Source: Clostridiales bacterium (GTDB lineage Bacteria > Bacillota > Clostridia > Christensenellales > Borkfalkiaceae). Taken from it: a stretch of 64,000 nt of DNA. Positions 13,878 to 21,472 of the stretch are shown here, in pieces. The translations under genes were made by a program, and so were the position numbers. The notes under the pieces are model-generated. The model was not told the DNA's origin. It saw only the letters and a program-made list of their open reading frames with translations, and did not search any database. The number at the start of each line of letters is the position of its first letter. Within the stretch, counting starts at the first letter, position 1. Location of the stretch: the NCBI GenBank assembly GCA_015055965.1, contig SVHG01000001.1, forward strand, positions 149,650 through 213,649, read 5' to 3'.

Positions 13878-16733
13878 CTATTTAATTTTTAAAAACCCCT
13901 TTTCAAAAGCGTTAATAACGAACATTTTTTCACCGACGGTAAACTTTATTTTAATGTATTTTTGTGCCTTGTCAATATTGATAATTGTTCCATCTCCAAA
14001 CTTTGCGTGCGTAACAACTAAGCCAACAACAATCTTTGAGTAATCGAAGGAAGGTTTTTCTTCCTTAACTTCTTGTTTTTGAGTAGTGGTAACCACATAA
14101 GGATTAACCTTTGGCACAACTTTCGGCTTATCTTCCGTAACGGCAATTTCTTCGACAATTGCTTCCGATATAGTCGCTTGCATTGTTGCTTGTTGGTTAA
14201 AGAACAATTTTTCATACTCTTCACGGCGGATAACTGTATCCCAACCACCAACTTCGTCTTTAACGGATTTTTCTATACCCGTGTATGAAAGCGACGAATC
14301 TTCATAACGCTTAAACTTGAATATTGCGTCGTTCATAAGGCTTGCGTTAAACACACCGATAGAACAAAGCAAATTAAAGTCGTTAACGTCTAACCCCGTA
14401 ACTTTCTTGAAAAGCCCCGGCTCTAACTGTGTAATAACGTCTTTAAGTGAACGTTCACGGTAATCGGTAAGATACATAAAGATAGGAACGCGCGTAGCAA
14501 ACTTAATAAGTTTTTCTTGAATCTGCTTACGCATAGACTTGTATTCTTTTTCTTCTTGCGTAAGCTCTTTCTTTTCTTTATCAGTAAGTTTTGTTTCCTT
14601 TTCTTTTTTAGCCTTTTTAACGGCTTCCGACTTATTGATAATAGCCGTAATATCTTGATTTAATGAACGGAATCCTTCAATACGCATAAGTGCGTCGAGA
14701 GCATCTTTATTCGCAAGTAAGCGCGATAATGTATCGTTATCCACGTTAACCAAAAGCGCCGATTCCCAACGCTTAGCAAGGAGCGTTGCACTCGTACCTG
14801 CCATAGCGATATCCAAAATGTCTTGCGCGTTGATTTGCTTCATCGTACTACCGTCGTACGCTAAAACAGGCAAGAAATGAATAAAGTCGGCAACTTTCTT
14901 TTCGGGGTTAGATTCTTCTACGTTAAGACGGCAAGAATAATCGGAAATTTGACGGAGCGCACGGTCAAGTGAAAAGTCAAAAACGTAACACTCTTGCTTC
15001 ATAATTTGTTTATTGCCAAGGTTATCAGTAATTTCCCAAGGCGATTGTACACGGAACGCCGTTTGGAAATACGTTTCAGGCGATTTAAGATTACGTAGCA
15101 TAAATACACCCGTCCACGGACGAACGGTTACACCCGTAGTAAGTTTACCGCAAGAAAGGGTTATCGTTTTTGTTTCAAGCGGATTCCCCATAGAACTTTG
15201 CACGGGATAAAGCGCATCTAAACCTATACCTGCGCCTGTACCTGCGCAAATATTTATTTTATAATCGTGATAAAATGCGTTTTGCTTTTGTTTAAGTAAG
15301 TTTGCCATTGCAAAGCAACTTGCAACGTTAGGTAAAAACCATAACGTATGCGATAAAACGTTAAGTAGGCGCGTATCCGAAAACGGCATAGGCGGACGTT
15401 TATCTTGCCCAAGTTTTAAGTCGTCAACGCTACTCGGCAAGTATGAGCCACGAATTAAATCAAGCCACTTTTGAACTTCGTTTTCATAAGTAAATTTAGC
15501 ATCGTCCCCTTTACCCTTTGCAGAGAAAAACACGTTAAGGTCAAATTCGTCGTATTCGCCTTGTAAGGCAATTTGGCGTATAGATTCGGGTATGCGATAA
15601 GTAAGCATAACCATACGCGGTAAAGATAAATAAGGATTATTAGAACCCACCCATTTTTCTTTTGCGTTTTGCTCGTCACTATAAGTCCAATTGTAAATTT
15701 GGTCTTCTATAAATTCGCCACTATTTATAGCGCGGAAAGGAGTCCCCGATAAGAATAAATAATACCCAGTTGTTATAGGCAAGAACGTTTCATTATAAGC
15801 GTTATCTGCTTCTGTCTGCTTATAATGTTCCATATCAAAATCGGCATTTTCTTCTTCGTCAGGATTTTCAAACAACTTTTTAGCATTTTCACGCCACGCG
15901 CCAAAGTGGTATTCATCAAAGATAACTAAATCCCAATTGGTTGTATGAATAAATTCATTTTTTGCCTTAATACCACCATTTTCGTTAGTGCCAAGCAGGT
16001 CTTGGAAAGAACCAAAAACCACAATAGGACGGGATTTATCTGCGCTTGCAAATTGCATATCGATATTTATTTTATTATCATGCGCATCCTTATTAGAAAC
16101 GAACTGCCAACCTTCAAAATCTATGTGAGAAACAAGGTCTTCACGCCAAGCAGATTCTACCGCGGGCTTAAAGGTAAGAACTAAAACTCGCTTAAAATCC
16201 ATTTTTTTGGCGAGTTGATAGGATGCAAACGTTTTTCCAAAACGCATTTTTGCATTCCACAAAAATTTAGGCGCTTTTTCAGGCTCATCCGCTTTTGCTT
16301 TATCAAAAAACTCAATTGTCTTTTGTACGGCGCGCGTTTGTTCGGGGCGCATCTTAAAAGTAAGCGTACGATTTTCTTCGGTACTTATTCCGTCACGCAC
16401 GTAATTGATTGCACCAATAACGTCATTTATAGCGCATTTAAACCACTCGTTTTTATCTAACCCTTGATTTAATTGTAAAAAACCTTTGCGTTTTAATATT
16501 TTATGTATATCGTGGTCTGTAAAACACGTGCCATCAGAACGCATTGCAGATTCTTTAAGCAGTATTTTATATTCAATACCGCTTGTGTGTAACTGTTCTT
16601 TTACACGTGTTTCAACGTCACGGTCAGTAAAACCAACCTTTATATAACCTTTATGTGAAGCAACCCCAACAAGCTCATAAGCATAAATTGTAGGATTAAC
16701 CGCAGGTCTTTGTATAAAAAATTCTTGATTCAT
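13878..16733 (-). CDS. GIY-YIG-like (T5orf172) nuclease domain fused to SF2 helicase, restriction subunit
   Basis: 951 residues. Residues ~15-100 resemble the T5orf172 branch of the GIY-YIG nuclease fold (IYAYELVG...GYIKVGFTDRDVETRVKEQL). A DEAD/DEAH-type motor follows: MRPEQTRAV (128-136), Walker A AKMRFGKT (161-168), DEYH box (273-276), a LFLSGTPFRA motif and FQTAFRVQSPW in place of motif VI. The C-terminus (VVTHAKFGDGTIINI) looks like the small beta-barrel at the end of UvrD/PcrA helicases. The DNA cleavage and translocation roles are inferred from these domains and from the adjacent adenine methylases. It is the last gene of a tightly packed four-gene leftward operon. Confidence 0.8.
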   Translation of the reverse strand: MNQEFFIQRPAVNPTIYAYELVGVASHKGYIKVGFTDRDVETRVKEQLHTSGIEYKILLKESAMRSDGTCFTDHDIHKILKRKGFLQLNQGLDKNEWFKCAINDVIGAINYVRDGISTEENRTLTFKMRPEQTRAVQKTIEFFDKAKADEPEKAPKFLWNAKMRFGKTFASYQLAKKMDFKRVLVLTFKPAVESAWREDLVSHIDFEGWQFVSNKDAHDNKINIDMQFASADKSRPIVVFGSFQDLLGTNENGGIKAKNEFIHTTNWDLVIFDEYHFGAWRENAKKLFENPDEEENADFDMEHYKQTEADNAYNETFLPITTGYYLFLSGTPFRAINSGEFIEDQIYNWTYSDEQNAKEKWVGSNNPYLSLPRMVMLTYRIPESIRQIALQGEYDEFDLNVFFSAKGKGDDAKFTYENEVQKWLDLIRGSYLPSSVDDLKLGQDKRPPMPFSDTRLLNVLSHTLWFLPNVASCFAMANLLKQKQNAFYHDYKINICAGTGAGIGLDALYPVQSSMGNPLETKTITLSCGKLTTGVTVRPWTGVFMLRNLKSPETYFQTAFRVQSPWEITDNLGNKQIMKQECYVFDFSLDRALRQISDYSCRLNVEESNPEKKVADFIHFLPVLAYDGSTMKQINAQDILDIAMAGTSATLLAKRWESALLVNVDNDTLSRLLANKDALDALMRIEGFRSLNQDITAIINKSEAVKKAKKEKETKLTDKEKKELTQEEKEYKSMRKQIQEKLIKFATRVPIFMYLTDYRERSLKDVITQLEPGLFKKVTGLDVNDFNLLCSIGVFNASLMNDAIFKFKRYEDSSLSYTGIEKSVKDEVGGWDTVIRREEYEKLFFNQQATMQATISEAIVEEIAVTEDKPKVVPKVNPYVVTTTQKQEVKEEKPSFDYSKIVVGLVVTHAKFGDGTIINIDKAQKYIKIKFTVGEKMFVINAFEKGFLKIK

Positions 16734-16735
16734 AA

Positions 16736-17407
16736 CTAAATTTCCAAATATGTAAATTTATTATCTTTTATTGTTTTTTCCAAAGAATATATTTTTGTAA
16801 ATTGTTTTATTTCGTCTTTTATATAAAAGCATTTAGGTTCATATTCACCTAAAAAAACACAATTTCTTCCGTCATGTATTTTTTCTGTTTTTTCCCTTTT
16901 TGCATTCTTTTCAACAACTATTCGATATTCTTGTTGAGGAGTGAATACAGGATGTTTAATAAATAAATGATCATTATTATTGCTTGTTAAAAATTTAATA
17001 GTATCTTTTTCAGTTATTGTTTTATAGTCAACTAAACCTCTACAGTAACTGTATTTTGAATCTAAACTATCTAGTGCTTTTTCAAATTTATCATACTCAA
17101 TAACAACTGCATAACCTTTTATACATTCAAAGTTTTTTATAATTTCATTACTAATTTTAATTTTATTATCGATTATATTGTTATCAAAAACCGCAAACAT
17201 ACAATAGATATAAAAACTAGGGCATTTTTGGATTTGTTTGCTATAAGAAATAGCTGCTTCTCTAATATCTCCAATACCACGAGTACCAGAAATTCTTTCT
17301 AGTTCGGCATAATAATTAGCAGCGTTCATGTAAAGTATTCCATCGTATAATAAATCTGCATGTTCTTTTTTTTTAACAAATTTTATTAAATATTTTACAT
17401 TTTTCAT
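16736..17407 (-). CDS. Unknown protein of the restriction operon
   Basis: 223 residues; I cannot assign a named family. The opening (YLIKFVKKKEHADLLYDG, then LYMNAANYYAELE and GIGDIREAA) follows a theme I associate with accessory proteins next to defence genes ('LxxGxLYMNxxxYFxxLE...GxGDxxEG'). It is lysine- and tyrosine-rich with AT-rich codons and no membrane segment or signal peptide. It sits 2-3 bp from both neighbours, so it is translationally coupled to the methylase and helicase genes. Role in the system unknown. Confidence 0.55.
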   Translation of the reverse strand: MKNVKYLIKFVKKKEHADLLYDGILYMNAANYYAELERISGTRGIGDIREAAISYSKQIQKCPSFYIYCMFAVFDNNIIDNKIKISNEIIKNFECIKGYAVVIEYDKFEKALDSLDSKYSYCRGLVDYKTITEKDTIKFLTSNNNDHLFIKHPVFTPQQEYRIVVEKNAKREKTEKIHDGRNCVFLGEYEPKCFYIKDEIKQFTKIYSLEKTIKDNKFTYLEI

Positions 17408-17410
17408 TTT

Positions 17411-18952
17411 TTAATCCATAGGGCGAATCATAGATTCGATAAAGTCTATTTCTTCTTGTGTTAAACCGTATTTTTCGTATAACTCTTCATCCGTCCAGGA
17501 TTTAGAAAAATCTTGCATAGGAACAAATTGGTACACTTTTTGCGGGGCACTTTGTGTGCTTTTTAATATTAGAACCATAAATCTAAAAAACTTCGTTTCT
17601 ATATAAGATACTACATTTTCAGCCTCTACTTTAGACTTAAAAGGTCCAATAACTGTATAAGTTTCCGTACAACAAGACCTAGGCTCAACAACAAACGGCT
17701 TATTGATTACTTGTGTAGGATAAGAATTACCCATACCGTAAGCACGTGAAATAAGCACTTTCCACTTTTCTATTAAATCATGACCTTTTCTAATAGATTT
17801 ACTTTCAACGTAACCAACGCCTTCTTTTTTCCACCCAAAATAATAAAATTTTACAGCATCATTAAAAGATGTTAACATATAGGAAGGCTTTACTCTATAC
17901 ATAGTGTTTTCCACTCTAACATCATAGCCAAAAGCATCATTGGGTTTTACTAATTTTATAAATGAATCATTTGTTTTGTCTTTAACTTTTGTAAGAATGG
18001 TTATTTGCTCACTATATCGAATAAATGTATCTGAAAAATCTTCTAATAAATACCTGTTAGATATTGCTATAATATCATTTTTAGAGTGCGTGTAAATATT
18101 GCATTTATCATTATAATTTTTATCCCACAAAAAATAGCAAACCCCACCCTCGATTTGAACACCAGGAAAACAGTCTGGAGAGTTTGGAAAATCGTGGAGT
18201 TCACAAATCCTTTTATCTTCAAGCATTATTTTTCTAAATGTATCTAAGCCTCGCCCACCAGCATACCATCTCGCAGGGATAATAAAAGACATATATTTAG
18301 GATTTAATTTCTTGGCTTGCTCAACAAAATAGTGATATATAGGCATTGCACTTGCCCCATTGCCTCCGTCACTCATTTGGTATGGGGGATTTCCTATGAT
18401 TACGTCAAATTTCATATTAAACAACTTCTCCAAATTATCGGTGTGTATAAATTCATAAGCGTGAGTTTCTAATTCTTCGCCACGGTCATAAGTTCTATTT
18501 GTTCCACAATATTTACAGCGTCCGTTTACCCAAGTGTGGTCTATTCGCTTAAAACGGATATTTCCTTGCGCGGTATCAAACTTGGTAACCGAAAAATCGC
18601 TATTCGGGTATTTGCTACAATAGATTCCACGACGAGAAAGTAAACTTGTAAGTTCAGTTATTGCTATACCGAAAAGTTGTTTATGGAAAATATGATCGAT
18701 ACGTTCTTGCAAATCGGGGAACTGTGGCTCTAAACCTTTGATAAGGCGTTTAGCAATCTCTCTTAAAAACACGCCCGTTTTACACGCAGGGTCTAAAAAA
18801 GTCGTATCGGGATTTCTAAATAATTCCTGTGGCAACATATCGAGCATTTGGTTTACGATTTCGGGCGGGGTAAATACTTCGTCGTTAGATAGGTTTGCAA
18901 GGCAACTTAAAACGTCAGGATTGTAAACTTTATTAAATAAATTATCACTCAT
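17411..18952 (-). CDS. Eco57I-type adenine-N6 DNA methyltransferase
   Basis: 513 residues. It has the N6-adenine methylase order: FTPPEIVNQML (motif X region), FLDPACKTGVFLREIAKRL (SAM-binding motif I) and VIIGNPPYQMSDGG (catalytic motif IV NPPY). A cluster CKYCGT near the middle suggests a small metal site. The ~250 residues after NPPY probably include the target recognition domain. It should protect host DNA against the linked helicase-nuclease. The gene overlaps the upstream methylase-like gene by 8 bp. Confidence 0.86.
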   Translation of the reverse strand: MSDNLFNKVYNPDVLSCLANLSNDEVFTPPEIVNQMLDMLPQELFRNPDTTFLDPACKTGVFLREIAKRLIKGLEPQFPDLQERIDHIFHKQLFGIAITELTSLLSRRGIYCSKYPNSDFSVTKFDTAQGNIRFKRIDHTWVNGRCKYCGTNRTYDRGEELETHAYEFIHTDNLEKLFNMKFDVIIGNPPYQMSDGGNGASAMPIYHYFVEQAKKLNPKYMSFIIPARWYAGGRGLDTFRKIMLEDKRICELHDFPNSPDCFPGVQIEGGVCYFLWDKNYNDKCNIYTHSKNDIIAISNRYLLEDFSDTFIRYSEQITILTKVKDKTNDSFIKLVKPNDAFGYDVRVENTMYRVKPSYMLTSFNDAVKFYYFGWKKEGVGYVESKSIRKGHDLIEKWKVLISRAYGMGNSYPTQVINKPFVVEPRSCCTETYTVIGPFKSKVEAENVVSYIETKFFRFMVLILKSTQSAPQKVYQFVPMQDFSKSWTDEELYEKYGLTQEEIDFIESMIRPMD

Positions 18953-19610
18953 TTTCTTGCACTCTCCTATAATGCGTTATGTATCGGCGTAAAAATTTAG
19001 CTTTGTCCTCTTTTTCATCAAACAAGGATTGCTGTTTTTTAGTTTGTTTTTCTTCTTCGTTCATTTTAAGTAAATGGGCAAAGGTATAATCTTGCCGTTG
19101 CATTTGAAATCCCGTTATAAACGCCCACTCTGAAAACACGATTGGCTCATCAGTTTCGTTACCATTTTCATCAACACAATTAAGTGTTAAGGCATTACCA
19201 CATACAATATTCTTGGTTAGAATAAACTTAACGGCTTCGCGCGTTTGGTCATTACAATCTTTTTTGCAAACGGCTTTATATTCTTTATCCCATAATTTGA
19301 AAAGCCTATCACGGCAAGCAAGCACGTTGTCTTGCATAATATCTACGCCGTAAACACTGCTTATAGCAAGTACGGCGTTTTTTTCGTAATCAAGCGTAGA
19401 TTTTTTGTATTTACGTTTAACCACTTCAAGCTTACGCGTAAGAATTTCCGCTAAAAAATTACCATCACCACAGGCAGGCTCCAAAAAACGGCTATCTATG
19501 CGCTCTGTTTCATCTTTAACAAGATCACACATTGCCTTAACTTCCCTTTCATTTGTAAAAACTTCACCGTATTCGCGGATGCGTTGTTTTGATTTAGTTT
19601 GCGTATTCAT
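18945..19610 (-). CDS. Methylase-like protein with SAM motif but no NPPY
   Basis: 221 residues. It begins IREYGEVFTNEREVKAMCDL and FLEPACGDGNFLAEIL, the motif X and motif I signature of N6-adenine methylases, and has IVCGNALTL near motif III. Where NPPY should follow it reads PIVFSEWAFITGFQMQ, so the catalytic tetrapeptide is missing and the protein is about half the usual length. It may be a SAM-binding partner of the 513-residue methylase, or a split remnant. It is the first gene of the operon, and its ATG lies about 7 bp after the -10 box, so its mRNA is probably leaderless. Confidence 0.72.
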   Translation of the reverse strand: MNTQTKSKQRIREYGEVFTNEREVKAMCDLVKDETERIDSRFLEPACGDGNFLAEILTRKLEVVKRKYKKSTLDYEKNAVLAISSVYGVDIMQDNVLACRDRLFKLWDKEYKAVCKKDCNDQTREAVKFILTKNIVCGNALTLNCVDENGNETDEPIVFSEWAFITGFQMQRQDYTFAHLLKMNEEEKQTKKQQSLFDEKEDKAKFLRRYITHYRRVQENE

Positions 19611-19660
19611 ACATATATTATATGTGTTTTACACATATTTGTCAATGTGCGTTGCACATT
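19611..19660. promoter_or_regulatory. Three palindromes between divergent restriction and regulator genes
   Basis: ACATATATTATATGT (19611-19625), ATGTGTTTTACACAT (19622-19636) and AATGTGCGTTGCACATT (19644-19660) share ATGTG/CACAT-type arms. They cover the leftward promoter and are the likely operators of the adjacent XRE regulator, as in controller-protein restriction systems. Confidence 0.65.
19617..19645 (-). promoter_or_regulatory. Promoter of the restriction-modification operon
   Basis: Minus strand TTGACA (19640-19645), 17 bp spacer, TATAAT (19617-19622). The start codon is at 19610, so transcription is predicted to begin at or next to the ATG. Confidence 0.8.
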
Positions 19661-19677
19661 TTTGGTAAAATAACACT

Positions 19678-19896
19678 ATGGAATTCGGAAAAAATTTTAA
19701 AAACTGTAGAAAAGAAGTAGGTCTTTCACAAAAAGAAGTAGCAAAACAACTTGGCTTAAATCAGTCTAGCGTTAGTGATTGGGAAAACGATATTTCGCGC
19801 CCTGATTATGAAACACTTTTTAAACTTTGCCAAATTTATAACGTTTCGCTATATCAATTGCTTGGGATTAACGAATATACCTTTCAAGAAGAATAG
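19678..19896 (+). CDS. XRE-family regulator, probable controller of the restriction operon
   Basis: 72 residues forming one helix-turn-helix domain: VGLSQKEVAKQLGLNQSSVSDWE is the classical HTH_3 pattern, followed by LFKLCQIYNVSLYQLLG. It is divergent from the methylase operon, with three palindromes between them, so it probably autoregulates and delays restriction. A TAAAAT -10-like box ends about 7 bp before the ATG and no ribosome binding site is visible, so this mRNA may be leaderless too. Proteins of this type usually continue with a tail like 'LSxxExxLIxxYRKLSxxxQxxLxxLL'; such a tail exists just downstream in another frame (19885-19993). Confidence 0.82.
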   Translation: MEFGKNFKNCRKEVGLSQKEVAKQLGLNQSSVSDWENDISRPDYETLFKLCQIYNVSLYQLLGINEYTFQEE

Positions 19897-19993
19897 CTAT
19901 ATTCTTTTGAGTCAACAAGAAAAATTTTTGATATATAGATTTAGAAAGTTATCCTCTAAAAAACAAAAAGATTTAATTAATTTATTACAATAA
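19885..19993 (+). pseudogene. Out-of-frame C-terminal tail of the XRE regulator
   Basis: In the +1 frame relative to the regulator, the sequence reads LLSQQEKFLIYRFRKLSS and then KKQKDLINLLQ before TAA. This closely follows the C-terminal oligomerisation tail of many XRE regulators. The in-frame stop TAG at 19894 separates it from the HTH domain. A single-base indel near 19880-19900 would join the two. It could be a natural truncation, an assembly error or recoding. Confidence 0.6.
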
Positions 19994-19996
19994 CAA

Positions 19997-20025
19997 AAAG
20001 CACCTGCTATTTTTAGCAAGTGCTT
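19997..20025 (+). terminator. Hairpin after the XRE regulator
   Basis: AGCACCTGCTA / TAGCAAGTGCT stem with one mismatch, followed by TTCTTATTATT. A modest terminator. Confidence 0.55.
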
Positions 20026-20040
20026 CTTATTATTAAACGA

Positions 20041-20075
20041 AAACCCGTTGGCTTGTTGATACCAACGGGTTTATT
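20041..20075. terminator. Terminator for the leucine-rich repeat lipoprotein gene
   Basis: Perfect AAACCCGTTGG / CCAACGGGTTT stem with T-rich flanks on both strands, between convergent genes. Confidence 0.82.
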
Positions 20076-20093
20076 TTTAACTTTTAAAAGTGA

Positions 20094-21413
20094 TTAGCCT
20101 TGATAACCCCAAACCACCTTGCAGTTGGAATAATTCCAATCCCTTTCCCAACCATTAGGAGCGGTTTGCGCTTCTGCATATATCGTTAATTTATTACAAA
20201 TGTAAAATGCGGAATTGCCAAGTTCTTGATCGGTGGCGGGAATTATTACCTTAACTAATGAGGTACAGCAAGAAAAAGCGGCTTCGCCAATTGCAGTAAC
20301 CCCTTGCGGTATAATAATTTCTTTAACCTTGTTACATTTTACGAATGAGTGACTGCCTATTTTATTTAATGTGTTAGGTAAAGTAATTGAGGTTGCGCTT
20401 TCACAATAAGCAAAGGCAAAATCTTCTACCGTAGTAACACCGCTTGGAATTGCTATGCTAGAAAGCTTTTTACAATTAAAGAAGGCGTAAGGAGCGATTG
20501 CGTTTACGGTTGAAGGAATAACGGCGGTTACAAGCTTTATACAGTTATAGAAGCATTCTTCGCCGATTGAAGTAACACCTTCCGGAATAGTTACGCTTTG
20601 AAGAGAGGCACAGTCACGGAATAAAAAGTCATTTAACTCAGTAACGCCCTGCGGTACGGTTGCCGTTAATAAAGAACTACATTTTGAAAATGCGCCTTCG
20701 CCAATATCGTTTACGCCGTTGGGGATATTAAGCTCTGCAATAGCGTAACAGCTTGCTAACGCGTAAGAACCAATCGAGGTAAGCGTTGAAGGAAGATCTA
20801 TAGCGGTAAGCGCCTTACATTTGTATAAAGCGTAATTGCCCAAACGGTTTAAATTTTTAGGCAACGTTATACTTTCTAACGAACCACAACCACTAAAAGA
20901 CCAATCTTCTAACGCAGTAATAGACTCCGGAATAACAACGGATTTTAAAGCTTCGCAATTGCTAAACGCCATTTTACCGATTGAATTAACTGTGCTTGGA
21001 ATTGTTATATCTACAAGCGAAACACAATTACAAAACGCGCCTTCGCTTATAACCTCAAGCGAAGAAGGAAGCTCTACCTTTTCTAGTAAAGAACAGCCCT
21101 CAAACGCCTTATCTGCTATTTCGCGCACGTTTGAACCAACCGTAACGCCGGTTAGCTTTGAATTATTTAAAAATGCGCCCTTTTCTATTTTTACAACGGG
21201 AAGACCTTCGTAAAGGTCGGGAATAACGAGCTCTGATTCTCTTTTTAATCCGCCTATACCCGTTACGGCGTATCCTTCTTTAAAAGAGATCAACTTGTAG
21301 CTTAACGTGTTTTTTGATAAATCTTTAACCGATTCATTTCCCGCACAACCTGCAAAAGCAGAAAGTACAAGCAATAAAGAAAGGGCAAGTAACAGTAAGT
21401 TTTTTCTTTTCAT
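20094..21413 (-). CDS. BspA-type leucine-rich repeat lipoprotein
   Basis: 439 residues from ATG 21413, which follows AAGGAG; an upstream in-frame ATG lacks such a site. The signal peptide ends with lipobox AFAGC (lipid-bearing Cys 23). The mature part is ~15 BspA-like repeats of 23 residues with the recurring pattern IPxxVxxIGxxAFxxCxxL, a fold associated with surface adhesion and protein contacts. It closes with ERDWNYSNCKVVWG, the same cap as the cytoplasmic protein at 5978-6505. It is displayed on the outer membrane face; the ligand cannot be read from sequence. Confidence 0.88.
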   Translation of the reverse strand: MKRKNLLLLALSLLLVLSAFAGCAGNESVKDLSKNTLSYKLISFKEGYAVTGIGGLKRESELVIPDLYEGLPVVKIEKGAFLNNSKLTGVTVGSNVREIADKAFEGCSLLEKVELPSSLEVISEGAFCNCVSLVDITIPSTVNSIGKMAFSNCEALKSVVIPESITALEDWSFSGCGSLESITLPKNLNRLGNYALYKCKALTAIDLPSTLTSIGSYALASCYAIAELNIPNGVNDIGEGAFSKCSSLLTATVPQGVTELNDFLFRDCASLQSVTIPEGVTSIGEECFYNCIKLVTAVIPSTVNAIAPYAFFNCKKLSSIAIPSGVTTVEDFAFAYCESATSITLPNTLNKIGSHSFVKCNKVKEIIIPQGVTAIGEAAFSCCTSLVKVIIPATDQELGNSAFYICNKLTIYAEAQTAPNGWERDWNYSNCKVVWGYQG

Positions 21414-21432
21414 AATACTCCTTATCATATAT

Positions 21433-21467
21433 AAACTAGCTATTAATCGCGTTATAGCGCGACTTTT
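21433..21467 (-). repeat. 36 bp dispersed element, copy 7
   Basis: Reverse orientation: TATTAATCGCGTTATAGCGC followed by GACTTTT. It lies between the stop of the upstream lipoprotein gene and the start of the leucine-rich repeat gene. Confidence 0.78.
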
Positions 21468-21472
21468 GATTA

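Noticed and set aside
13878..19610. BREX, DISARM or classical type III restriction system
   Set aside because: No PglZ, BrxC, DrmA/B or paired Mod/Res architecture; the methylase is Eco57I-like and the nuclease candidate is GIY-YIG-like.
19775..19993. Separate 72-residue gene overlapping the XRE regulator
   Set aside because: Only its last ~33 residues look protein-like and they match the regulator's missing tail; the start is a shadow of the HTH gene.
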